Below are positions 47,076 through 59,165 of a stretch of 64,000 nt of DNA, one piece after another. The notes under the pieces were generated by a model that saw only the letters and a list, made by a program, of their open reading frames with translations, was not told the origin of the DNA and did not search any database. This DNA comes from Bolinopsis microptera. Lineage: Eukaryota > Ctenophora > Tentaculata > Lobata > Bolinopsidae. Both the position numbers and the translations under genes were made by a program. Numbering within the stretch: the stretch's first letter is position 1; each line of letters begins with the position of its first letter. The stretch is from positions 3,376,001-3,440,000 of the forward strand of contig NC_087082.1 in NCBI RefSeq assembly GCF_026151205.1. Reading direction: 5' to 3'.

Positions 47076-47131
47076 TTTTAATTTAGAGTTAGAGAAGTTA
47101 ATTAATTAACCTCTCTAACTCTAAATTAAAA
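47076..47131. repeat. 56-bp near-perfect palindrome without spacer
   Basis: The half-site begins TTTTAATTTAGAGTTAGAGA. The two 28-bp halves differ at one position. Confidence 0.9.
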
Positions 47132-49039
47132 TTATAGCTTAATTATTATTGTCAAACAGTCAACTTTACTAAAACACTTGGTTCCTCTACCGGTGATCCC
47201 AGGATCCCATGATCATCTTCTCATAAGGTTTTGTTGTTAATACTATAGGTCGTTCCTTTTAGTTTCTTCTTTTTTGTTTACCTTGAGCAATAAATTTCTG
47301 CAAATAGTGTTAACCTAGTGACTGCATATTCCAAACCAGCTCTGGATTGCAACTTCTAGATTTATAAAACCACAACTGAACTAGATGGGACATACAGACT
47401 TGGTCGATTATTCCATGGTAGTCTTTTTCAAAATAATTTTATTTTGAGTACCGATCACGATAGGATAAATAAATAAATAAGATCGGATAATTGAATAAAC
47501 GATCGAATAAATAAATAGACAAATAAAATTATGCTTGTGATTCGGATTTTAAATTGTTCGGAACCATAGAAACACCGTTCTGTTTATAATTATGAACTTA
47601 ATTATAAACTTAAGAACTTGACCTTTTTCACTAACCCCAATCTGAATCTCTATTTTAATCCAGAGAATTGTTTTTGTACACTGTACGACCGCCCACGTGC
47701 AAATAGATAAGAAATAGGTAGTTGCATAATAACCATGGTAACGGTGTTAAAAGTGCACTTGCACGTGCAAGGATTTGAGAGGGGCATTTTGATCAGTTTT
47801 TTTGTTATTAGCATTACGTGGTGTTCAGTGCGAGCTATATTTTAATTGGATGTATCTTCTTTGTGATGGATATTTGTTGATGCTATAAAAACTGACTACC
47901 AAAGAATACTATTAGCTTCCTCCCTGTGACCACGGGCTTTCTAGTATTTATATAATATTGTTATATAATATATGGCTCTTAACCTTACAAAGCACATTTA
48001 GGTATCGTCCATATCTTTTTCAGTTTAACCAAATTATCCCAAGTTCACGCTCTTATCTAATGCTCATTAAACTTCAATAGAATTTCTTAAACAATTCAAT
48101 AGTTTAACAATAACGTGGCTAAAGATCTGTCTTACGCAGTATTATACTATTATAAAAGCTTTATAGAACCTTTTATCGATTAATAATATCTAGTAAACTT
48201 CTACAATTGCTTTGTCTTCTATGATTGTGCATAGCTTAATTATCATTACATTGTTTTGATGAAATATTCCATTATCGCACTTCAGGACATGTCTCCATAG
48301 TCCATATGTGTATCTTCTACGAAACTTGTATCGTGGTTTGGATATGACAGGTTTCAGGAACCATAAATAGCCTTGTCAGGATTGAGACACAATAAGAATC
48401 ATGTTGCATAGCACAAGATGGCTCAGAAGCTGCCAAGATTTTACCGACCACCATTCTGATGAAAGTTCCTGATGAAAGTGACAGTCACATTCATTGCCTA
48501 AACAATGTCTGTTAATGTAAAAGAATTTATCCTGGTCAAGGATAGTCTCAAGGCTTCATTCCTCAGTCGGGTAACAAACAAATTTGACGCACTAAAAACT
48601 TAAAAAGCATGATCACTTTCTTTTGAGGTTTCTTACAATATTCTCTTTTTTGGTTTTATAATATTCGTGGAAATCCAGATTAGAATTCTTGTACTTGTAA
48701 GAATCTCACGATGTGAGATGTTTGGGCGACATATTTTTATTTGAACCTTTTTTAATTTTGAATAAACGAGTTCTCTGCGTATAAGTAAATAATGTAAAAT
48801 CCATTACGGACAGACTAAATCGTTTAAATCAATTAGTAAAATAGTAACATGAACTAAACTATTGAAACCTACGTAGGTTCCATTAAAAATCTAAATACCT
48901 CCCTTTTTAATAGATTTCGTCGCGTCGTACCATTTAGGTTCAATATAAATAACCGAGGGTACCCAATACCCATTCCATAGGGGACTGAATAAAATAGTTT
49001 CAAGTAATTGAAGTTTCCATTGGAGATTTTTTTGTGGCT

Positions 49040-49307
49040 ACCGGACAACTGAACCCAATTTGGACTTTTCCTAGACAGGGTAGCTTAGGAAAATAATTTT
49101 AAACCCAATCAGTCTACCTAATTAACTTTGAAACGACAACTGAACCCAATCTTCAGTTAGAAACAGAGACAACATTTCGGTGCAGTTGTGATATGACCTG
49201 GGTTCAGTTGTCGTTTTGGGATTTAAGCTGATTGGACACCCAATTAAGCTGATCGGGTGCCTGTTAACTGCGTGGGAACTAGGTTCAATTGGGTTCAGTT
49301 GTCGGTC
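49040..49307. mobile_element. MITE in the right arm, counterpart of 38178-38446
   Basis: Same CCGGACAACTGAACCCAATT-type ends and internal copies, in inverted orientation. Confidence 0.65.
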
Positions 49308-49996
49308 ACCCTTTTTTGTTGTTGACAGAGCCTAGCTACTCGCCACTTAGGTCCAGGATCATTATAATACATAATACATAATATATAATGCCGGACTTCT
49401 AGGTTAACTGCTTGGTTGTGGGACACACTCACACACACTATTAGTAAGGTTGAGAAACCTCAAATCTCCCTGAAGATCAACAGAGTGTGAGCCACTGCCT
49501 GTTCCATTGGAGATGATTTAATTCACTGAGGCCACAAGATTCTTTTGTCAATACCAAACCAGTCGAAAGGAGTGAGCCTCCATAAATTTAAATTTTAAAA
49601 TTTGATCGACGAGCCCCATGGAAGTAATTTAAATTCCAGCGATTAACCACGATATTATGTCAAAACTAACAAATATAAATTACCTCACATCACACCACCT
49701 TTAAGAGCCTAATTTGTAGAATATTGCCCCGTACCAGACACCCATGGCATATTCAAGAGATTTAGAGAATCACGCGAATACAGCATACTAAGTACTTTAC
49801 TGAACTGACTCATTCAATCAGTGCCTCTGTATCAGTGCTTGATATTACAGAGGCGCTGATTGAATAGCTGATGCACCTTATTTTATTAAGGCTCTCAGTA
49901 AGATATGTTAATATTATCATGTGTAATGTCCTAGATATTATTGCAGTTCGACCTTTATATATTCTATCTGTGTATCTTTTCAGGAAACCCGTGTGT

Positions 49997-50664
49997 ATAT
50001 ATAAACAAAAGCTCTAAGAAACAGATAGTAAACAAAGTAAACATTTCTGTCACCTAATCTTTCTCAAACAAAAGTCATGCAATTTGCATACTTCTCCATT
50101 TAACTCTATTCTGAGCGATTAAAGTTAAATTGTTTAAATCACATAAATTATTTAACGATAATTTTCGAACACTAAGGTCGTGTAGAATCAGTGAGAAAAG
50201 GTTTGACTGCGGTCTTCCACGCCGCCCTTGAAGCTGTAAGGTGTTAACAGCAAAAACAAGCGACGAATAGGCTGGACCATCTGTAGGCCCACGCAGTACA
50301 TGTCCGAGCATCCTCCACCGACTACGAGCCACTTTAGCTGACAATGGTTCGCTATTGCAGCGTTTATACAAGTTCTTGTTGGAAATGATGTGAGGGTATT
50401 TGTAATTCAAAATTGATCGCAGATGACGTCTGTGAGCAATATCTAGTTTTTCCAATACTGATTTAGGGGCAGCCCAGCAAGATGAATTGTACATTAAAAC
50501 GGATACTACCAGAGCCTCATACAACAGAAGCCTCTTGCTCAGAGGGATCTTATGGTTCCAAGCTTTCTTGTATTTGTTAAACGCGGCATATCCCAGACAT
50601 ATCCTTCTAGAGATGTCCTCCTTACTACAAAGCATGGAGGATATGTCTGGGATATGCCGCGTCT
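49997..50664 (-). mobile_element. 5'-truncated LINE insertion in duplication unit 1
   Basis: The insertion is flanked by an 11-bp duplication AACCCGTGTGT (49986-49996 and 50665-50675). The left arm has the single, uninterrupted site at about 37491. The LINE's 3' end lies at the low coordinate, close to a TATATAT tract. Its 5' end carries a 24-bp inverted copy of its own sequence (50639-50662 against 50581-50604). Confidence 0.85.
50075..50635 (-). pseudogene. LINE reverse transcriptase C-terminal region, open frame of 186 codons
   Basis: The frame contains LLLYEALVVSVLMYNSSCWA, then LEKLDIAHRRHLRSIL, then PHIISNKNLYKRC, RWRMLGHVLR and QGRRGRPQSNL. This is the post-palm region of an invertebrate non-LTR retrotransposon (LLY.....W, RRHLR.IL, ISN..LY, W.MLGH.LR, GRRGRP). 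The catalytic YADD region and the endonuclease are missing, so the copy cannot move on its own, although its frame is still open. It is a different LINE lineage from the fragment at 2019-2450. Confidence 0.85.
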
Positions 50665-51893
50665 AACCCGTGTGTATTTAGTTTAAAAGGATACAGCTCC
50701 AACACTTTTCTTATAGGTCGCTGAAGGTAGTATAAGGATTTATGATATGCGTCCATATCGAGTATAATTGATAGATGGATTTAGTCGCAATCTGATATTT
50801 TAGTTTAAGTTTTAGTCGCAAGCATGGCTATTATCATAGCTAAAATGATTATTATGAGCTATGACTATTTTTTAAATCGACAGTAAAACACTGATTTCAC
50901 CAATAATGATTTGCGAAGGAATTTTTATCCAGATCAACAGCTGATATTGCATTTGGTTAGAGTAACCAATTAGATGACAACGTTGTCAAACAGTGTTTTT
51001 AGAAAGGAATCGGAGGCTTCGACATTTTCCTTAATTCTTGCGAATCTCGCTACAGTAATGTTTGCAATGCAAGAGTAATTAAGACGTCTGAATTCTGTAA
51101 AGTATATTCAAGTTCTTGAACTACAGTACTAATTGGTTAATAACTGTAGCAAATTTACTCATTTAAGATATAATTTTGCTTACTAATTCTAAAACTTTTG
51201 TTGTGAAAGTTAGCTAACGTTGAAAGAAATATATACTATCAGTTTTATAGTTTTGCTAATTACAACTAACAACACTACAAATCCATTACATTTATTGATG
51301 TGATACTCCCTTGTGGATGGCCTGATGGCCGTAATAAAAGCCAAAACTAATCGAGTCACAAGCGGGTCGCCTCGAGTTATGTCCTATTTGTGTGCACATG
51401 CAGACTTTCATCATTCGTAATTCTATTTCTAAGACTTAACTTTAATTAATTTAAATTCCAGCGATTAACCACGATATTGTGTCAAAACTAACAAATATAA
51501 ATAACCTCACTGTATCACACCACCTTTAAGAGCCTAATTTGTAGAATATTGCCCCGTACCAGACACCCATGGCATATTCAAGAGATTTAGAGAATCACGT
51601 GAGTACAGCATACTAAGTACTTTACTGACTCATTCAATCAGTGCCTCTGTATCAGTGCTTGATATTACAGAGGCGCTGATTGAATAGCTGATGCACCTTA
51701 TTTTATTAAGGCTCTCAGTAAGATATGTTAATATTATCATGTGTAATGTCCTAGATATTATTGCAGTTCGACCTTTATATATTCTTTTGTGTATCTTTTC
51801 AGGAAACCCGTGTATATATATAAACAAAAGCTCTAAGAAACAGATAGTAAACAAAGTAAACATTTCTGTCCCCTAATCTTTCTCAAACAAAAG

Positions 51894-52485
51894 TCATGCA
51901 ATTTGCATACTTCTCCATTTAACTCTATTCTGAGCGATTAAAGTTAAATTGTTTAAATCACATAAATTATTTAACGATAATTTTCGAACACTAAGGTCGT
52001 GTAGAATCAGTGAGAAAAGGTTTGACTGCGGTCTTCCACGCCGCCCTTGAAGCTGTAAGGTGTTAACAGCAAAAACAAGCGACGAATAGGCTGGACCATC
52101 TGTAGGCCCACGCAGTACATGTCCGAGCATCCTCCACCGACTACGAGCCACTTTAGCTGACAATGGTTCGCTATTGCAGCGTTTATAAACGCTGCAATAG
52201 CGAACCATTGTATAAATACAAGTTCTTATTGGAAATGATGTGAGGGTATTTGTAATTCAAAATTGATCGCAGATGACGTCTGTGAGCAATATCTAGTTTT
52301 TCCAATACTGATTTAGGGGCAGCCCAGCAAGATGAATTGTACATTAAAACGGATACTACCAGAGCCTCATACAACAGAAGCCTCTTGCTCAGAGGGATCT
52401 TATGGTTCCAAGCTTTCTTGTATTTGTTAAACGCGGCATATCCCAGACATATCCTTCTAGAGATGTCCTCCTTACTACAAAGCAT
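51894..52485 (-). pseudogene. Second copy of the LINE fragment, broken by a palindrome
   Basis: Near-identical to 50075-50635, but a perfect 50-bp palindrome (52161-52210) adds about 31 bases and splits the frame into two parts. The first part ends after SNKNLYLYNGS; the second resumes at YKRCNSEPLS. Confidence 0.9.
52161..52210. repeat. Perfect 50-bp palindrome
   Basis: The half-site begins CAATGGTTCGCTATTGCAGC and is followed directly by its inverse. Unit 1 has only one half at the same place (50342-50365), so the inverse half is a later addition. Confidence 0.95.
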
Positions 52486-55400
52486 GGAGGATATGTCTGG
52501 GATATGCCGCGTCTAACCCGTGTGTATTTAGTTTAAAAGGATACAGCTCCAACACTTTTCTTATAGGTCGCTGAAGGTAGTATAAGGATTTATGATATGC
52601 GTCCATATCGAGTATAATTGATAGATGGATTTAGTCGCAATCTGATATTTTAGTTTAAGTTTTAAAAGCAAGCATGGCTATTGTCATAGCTAAAATGATT
52701 ATTATGAGCTATGACTATTTTTTAAATCGACAGTTAAACACTGATTTCGCCAATAATGATTTGTGAAGGAATTTTTAACCAGATCAACAGCTGATATTGT
52801 ATTTGGTTAGAGTAACCAATTAGATGACAACGTTGTCAAACAGTCAACTTTACATGAACACTTGGTACCATCCTCTAAAGCTCTAATTATCTTTTCTCTG
52901 CTTATAAACATCATTGTAGTAATATTAAGTTCTGGTTGGAGCAAATGTTTGCTTCTCTGAGAGAATTTTTACGATTGCTTTTTGCTTTCGTGGCTTCTTT
53001 TGATCCGTGTTTTTAGAAAGGAATCGGAGGCTTCGACATTTTCCTTAATTCTTGCGAATCTCGCTACAGTAATGTTTGCAATGCAAGAGTAATTAAGACG
53101 TCTGAATTCTGTAAAGTATATTCAAGTTCTTGAACTACAGTACTAAATGGTTAATAACTGTAGCAAATTTACTCATTTAAGATATAATTTTGCTTACTAA
53201 TTCTAAGACTTTTGTTGTGAAAGTTAGCTAACGTTGAAAGAAATATATACTTCATCAGTTTTATAGTTTTGCTAATTACAACTAACAACATTACAAATCC
53301 ATTACATTTATTGATGTGATACTCCCTTGTGGATGGCCTGATGGCCGTAATAAAAGCCAAAACTAATCGAGTCACAAGCGGGTCGCCTTGAGTTATGTCC
53401 TATTTGTGTGCACATGCAGACTTTCATCATTTGTAATTCTATTTCTAAGACTTAACTTTAAACTTTCTAGAATATTCTTCTTCTTCTCGGCACATGGCAC
53501 AATATTCTCCACCAGAGCCGGCGCGGAGGCTGGAGTATCTGGGTGTGCAAAGATACTGTTTTCTAATTATTCTGTACCTCGGAGCAAAGTCTCCTCATGA
53601 ATTAGGAGTCATTATAGCACCCAAAAACAACCTCCGGACAACCCTCAGTATACGAACGGATTGAAAATATCTCCATCTAATCAGACATCTGCTGTACTTG
53701 TAATAGGCTGACAGACTGGTGTAATGTTCCCATCGGGCCCCAGTAACGCTCAAACTCAATCCTATGATTAAAGGGTGGGATAGCTCCCTTTACGTCTAGA
53801 TAATTCTTGATTATAGCAGCTCAAAGTGGTGACCATTAATCAGGGGACATTGTATCTGTGTCGGTGAAGTTAAGCTGGCTAAAATTTAATGTCGCCACGA
53901 TATCAGCCGTTCTAAAGATGGGTTAATATTCTTGATTTGATGCTAATATCGGTCAATCCTGTGAAATAACCAGGTAGTTGAAGATCAGCTCAACTTTGGG
54001 CGCCCTTTGTGTTGCCTAGGTCACGACATATTATGCGCTGTAACCCCAATAGGTTATAGGTTATAGGTTACTATACTATGCAGTTAATCTAAATCTTATG
54101 ATTTCGATAGATATCTGCTATATCTCGATGTCATGTCAATATTAGTTTAATACCATTTGGTGTAGTGTCGGATATGTATGGCCTATTGTATGTGTCGATT
54201 TTGAGAGGAACAGCGATTGTGCAGTAAGCGGTGAGATGTAATTCATGTGATTATGTTTGACTGAAATTATTACAGTTACAAATGTCTGAACTTTGATTGC
54301 TAATAATAAATCACAAAAATCTAGACCATAACAAAATCTAAATATCTAATTTCTGTGGCAGCTGGTCTACAATGTATCAGCTTTACATCACAATAGATTG
54401 AACAAAATTGTACGTCTCAAAATTGAATTTCTACTCGGTCTGATCAAAATTTACGCAGGTCAAATCCTTTGATCGGGCCCTAAAATTCAATATCTGTTTA
54501 CAGAAGAGGAATCCTGAATGTGCTGGATCCTTTGGGAGGGTATTTGATTAAATCAAAGTTGTTTTCACGCCATTGAGACGATCATTAAGGAACCCATGAA
54601 ATGATATCGCTGAATAAAATTAACAGCTGCTTAACTTAGTTGGTACCAATTCAGTGGATTACTTTTCCAGAGTGAGCACTTAAGTAACTGCCATCCTTAA
54701 TCTACAGTTCATGCTCCTGATCTTCTCAACTTTCACGTGTATTCACACGTGACAATTACCGTAATCAGGAGGATTCCCGCGATTGATGGTCGACTCAACG
54801 TCTCTGGATCTACAACAGGCTTCAACAACAACATGGCTCTAACTGGTGATTAATAATCACCTATACCGAGCCCCGGGGTGTTATAATGATATCAATCTTG
54901 GAGCGGAGGGTTAAGATGTGGACATGGTTGATAATTCCGGTAAGACTGACAATATCGTTTTGTTCCCCGTAGTTTATTCTTGGAGTTGGCACATTATGTC
55001 TCTCAGTAATAGTATGGCAACAGTAAGATTGTATAACCGTTCAGTTTCATATGTCCTTAATATCGATCATTTTTGATTCATTTGCAGTTACTTCCGAAAG
55101 TTAAAACGGTTCACCATTGTTTTTGTGCGAGTGAAAAAAGAAAAAATTTGACGATTCGTTTTTAATTGGGGTTGTTTATGTTATCTATATATATTATATA
55201 TCAGATTGGTCGTCGAACTGCACCCACAATCACCCGATCTTAATCTGTTGAAGTTCATGAATATACTTAAAAGTTAGACTTTGTCAGTAGTTAAAGTCAC
55301 AACAACTGATAGCAGAACCCGCTGCAATAATATTATTTGTGGTAACATAATAATTAATACTACAGTCATAATATTATTTGTAGCAATATCATTAGTGATG

Positions 55401-57224
55401 GGTAGATAATACCGAGGCTGTTTCATGGTGCCACGATTAAGTTATAATCAAAGTTACTTATTAATTTATATAACTTTTGTGAATCATTATAAATTTTCGC
55501 ATGTTGGAGTGATCAGCTAATTAATCTTTGTGCCATGGTGAGTGTATGGTTTAATTTTGCAGCACAATCCACTGAGTTGTCACAATTTCGCCCGTCGCAT
55601 ATTTAACCGTCGCTGACCGTAGAAGCCTTCTCATTGATTGATAAAATAGTGAACAGCCCAACTAATATATGTATGAGCGGTTCTCAATAAATATAGTCAA
55701 TATGAGGACTAGAGGGTCAACCGTTCAGATTTTGGCCGTCCATATAGGACTGTAAGTGTAAGCCAAGTGAAATTCGCATTAAATTGCAAAAATCAATAAT
55801 TATAGATTAATCTCATTCTCAGGCACAATTTTTATTTACCAAATTGCATGAACAATGATTGGTCAGGATGAAAATTGGCGAAATATGTTCTGGAATTATG
55901 AAATGCGATTGGTATCATGACAGTAATTTGTGAAATGCACTCATGAACTGAGTAGTCATTGAGTAATTGACGAGAGTAATTCCTTTTGTTTGTCAAGTTT
56001 TTCCAATATTTAGCCTTGATCATTGATTATTCTAATTCAAGAATCCACAAATAGTCTGAATTGACCTAAAGTTATTAGTTATGCGTCATACACTGGTGAT
56101 GGTTATTCCTTACCCACGTTCAGAAATGTTCGCTGCGCAGTTTGCTTTAATTTATATCAAATCATTCTGTGTTCATGTTTAATGGCTTCGCATGCACTCC
56201 TCCGCAAGATCAGCTATTTTATTGATCAGATCATGTTGGGTCGGGCAACTATGTTAGGGTAGTATGGCTTCGTAACTCACAAGCATGCCTATGCGGTGGA
56301 AAAATAATGTCATTAATTGCACTAAAAAGTGATGAAACCAGATATAAGAAAATGAAACTAAACACCTCGTATAGATACGACAAAACTGCGAGCTAGGGCT
56401 CATATCCAAAACATTTTTTTCTGAACGGATGAGAGGAGAGCCTAGAATAATCTCAGGCAAAAACAAAAATAAGAACGTTCTAGTAATGACGGTAGATGCT
56501 GGTATGTCTAGGTTACATGTCAAAGTATTAAAATTTTTATTGCAAAACGATTTCTGGGAGTTTAACAACATTATGAAGTGTTTCTGTTGTCGGAGCAGCT
56601 GGGATGGCATTTACCATTATTTTAAGGAGTGCTCTAAGTGGGGAATTATTATTATTATTCCAAGGAATTTCCAACTATATAGTGAAAAATGTTAAAGGAG
56701 GTTTCGACTAATTATACCGGAAATAAGAAATGTGAAACACAGGTAGAAACGGAATAAACGAAAACGGGGAATTTTCCCTCATTATATTTACGTATACTAC
56801 GGTAACTGTTGCCAATTGTTCTGCCAGGTCAGCAAAACCGATCAATCGTACTCGTCTCTCGCCTGCAGATTGGTCGAACAAAATTCATTAAAATCGTCAG
56901 CTTACTACCTCCAACGTGCTTACTACCTCCAACTTGCTGCATGAAAATGGTTCGAAATCGCCGTAAGGTATATATCATCAAAAAAACGGTATAGCAATAC
57001 CATACTACTTTATAACACTGAAGACATTATCGATTTCAAGTCCACAAAGTTCAAAAACTAATAAAAAACGATGAAATCGCACATGTATTTTATTCAAAAC
57101 AAGCTCCTAGACGGCCGTCCACGTCATGATCATTGGATGCTATATAGATCGGATTTTCACGAAGGAACAGAGACACCTGGATAATTTGGCAAGATGGGGT
57201 TCGGTAAAATGCACCGTGGGTCAA

Positions 57225-57380
57225 GGTAAGAAGCATAACGTGGCCAGGAAAAGACGGTAGAGTGGTATGGAATGAATACCACGTTGGCCAGGAAAGAAAT
57301 ACCTACGTGGGCAGGAAAGATTTACCCACAGTGATCAAGGAAAGAATACCACGTGATCAGAAAAGAAGTTTCCACGTTGA
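57225..57380. repeat. Degenerate repeat with CCAGGAAAGA and CACGTG-like motifs
   Basis: Four to five irregular units of about 30-45 bp combine ACGTGG/ACGTTGG, CCAGGAAAGA and AATACC. Confidence 0.6.
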
Positions 57381-58254
57381 ACTCACAAAAAACGATCTGC
57401 TAGTGCATTATTTGGTTGTTTTTGCCTTTTGAGAGGAAAGAGTGCGAAGGGTAGGGTACCTACTACCTGCAATGTACACATTATATCATCGCTGTCAGGT
57501 TTAATCAACACAACAGTGGTGGCAGGCAACAGGTATGGTTTTAGTGAATAATAATTAACTGCTAGTAAGCCTTATACCACGAGCTCTGGTAGAGGGTACT
57601 AAAGATACTTTTCTACGTCGGAATTTAGGATAAGATAAAAATACTCAGGGTAATAACTGGCTTGAAAAGCTGACAAATTCCCATCAAGATTAAATGAAAA
57701 GCTTAAAACTCATTGTGGGTACTATCAGGTAATACTACATCACGTGTTCGCAGATTTATTCAGCCGTGTGAACAAGATGAAGTATCGAGTATAAAATCTA
57801 AAAATACAAAGATGAAAACTTTGGTTACGGAACATTCCACAGCGCGAGCGATCATTAATCTTTTATGTACGAGTGAGGAAAACAAACACGCATGACTGGC
57901 AAGTGATTTAGTTATGAGACCACAGGGAACCAAATATTCCGCATGAACAAGCAAGCAATAACGTAGCAGTGAATTTTCATTATATTGTATTTAGTGGATT
58001 GGAAAACTAAGTTACGATAGGCCCAAAGATATTCGTAACATAAGATTACTTTTCTTCCAAGATTTAGTGACACTGATTCCGAATAGTATTTTTTCGATGG
58101 CAAATTAAAATAAAATCAGTCGCCCTTAATCAAATTTTTCGTACTTACGTGAGCTAGTGCGATAGTTTTATTTTACTCAACATGATGGTTAGCACTTAAC
58201 AACTTAAAGTTATAACACTGTCGGTTCTCACACAGTAAATAACCTGATATTAGA

Positions 58255-58530
58255 ACAACCGACAAGATATGTTCAGATTTTCCGTATTTCACAGCGACAA
58301 AGAAAAACAGAAATATCAGTATTCACAGCCGACAAGGATAAACAAGAATATCCAGTATTCCACAGCGAAATAGATGATACAGATATCAAGTGTATTCCTT
58401 GCAGCCTACTCTCAGATTAAAACATATCAGAAATGACATAAGAGCGATAGTAGCCAATAGCCAGAACTAGGAGAAACAGAATATCCACGTATTCACAGAC
58501 GACAGATAAAACAGAATATTCCACAGCACG
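58255..58530. repeat. Degenerate ~45-60-bp tandem repeat
   Basis: Units share CAGTATTCCACAGCGA or TATTCACAGCCGACAA, then AAACAGAATATC variants. At least five irregular copies are present. Confidence 0.7.
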
Positions 58531-59057
58531 CGTCTGTCAACACACTATTACTATAGTCACGCATCTACAGCACTCAACATTACCATTTGTACCGTCGCTG
58601 TTCGTGCCACACCGGTAGCACACAATCTAATACAGATACAATCAAATGAATGTGGTCTCGGTTGGCACTGTATCTCCAATACAGTAGTACTTATCTTGGC
58701 TCTCTCGATCGTTTTGTGGATTTTAAACAATATATTGGAGTGATACTGGACAATGGAACGCGGTTTGGGCAAAGTATTCACGTAAATGCCGAGTATTAAT
58801 ATCATGTGCGCATCTTGAAAGTGAGAAAGTCGGGCATATGAGGGTATTATTCCTTTACTCAGGACAATGTCATAGCATTAGCTATATCGTTGTGTTGTGC
58901 ACAAATTAATGACTGTTGGCAGCAACCGTTTCAAGATTTTTGTTAGGGTGTCAGACCCCCCCCCCATGACTGTTTCGATCATTTTGTGGATCTCAGTTTT
59001 ATCGAAACGAACTGACTCTCAAGGTAGGTTCAGTTTTTATAAAAGTCTTGTTTCGCA

Positions 59058-59165
59058 ACATAAAAATGATAATAGCATAAACAATGATAATAGCTAAACA
59101 ATGTTAATAGCATAAACAATGTTATAGCATAAAACAATGATATTGCATAAACATGATAATAGCAG
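59058..59165. repeat. Degenerate ~18-bp tandem repeat
   Basis: Units are variants of AATAGCATAAACAATGAT. Confidence 0.8.

Larger units (their letters stand above)
44408..47189. other. Centre of the inverted repeat, no gene recognised
   Basis: It contains a 42-bp direct duplication at about 45873-45957, a run of 22 C (46246-46267) and a palindrome (47076-47131). A short piece at 47148-47185 (TGTCAAACAGTCAACTTTAC) also occurs inside the right arm near 52830. Nothing looks coding. Confidence 0.6.
49625..51446. repeat. Tandem duplication, unit 1
   Basis: TAATTTAAATTCCAGCG at 49625 recurs at 51447, a period of 1822 bp. Unit 1 lacks about 170 bp that unit 2 has (52839-53010); the join is CAAACAGTGTTTTTAG at about 50989-51004. 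The left arm has the longer form, so unit 1 carries a deletion. Confidence 0.9.
51447..53460. repeat. Tandem duplication, unit 2
   Basis: A second copy of the unit that starts at 49625, with the LINE insertion included. It retains the ~170-bp segment lost from unit 1 and continues into the rest of the arm at 53461. Confidence 0.9.
47190..56289 (-). repeat. Right arm of the giant inverted repeat
   Basis: It is the reverse complement of 33731-44304. It lacks the 4.0-kb insertion but has a private LINE insertion (49997-50664) and a tandem duplication of about 1.8 kb (49625-51446 and 51447-53460) that includes the LINE. Net of these it is the same length as the left arm. Confidence 0.9.

Noticed and set aside
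53388-53600. 70-codon frame also present at 36413-36700 in the other arm
   Set aside because: Same reason: shared by duplication, with no known motif and no exon context.
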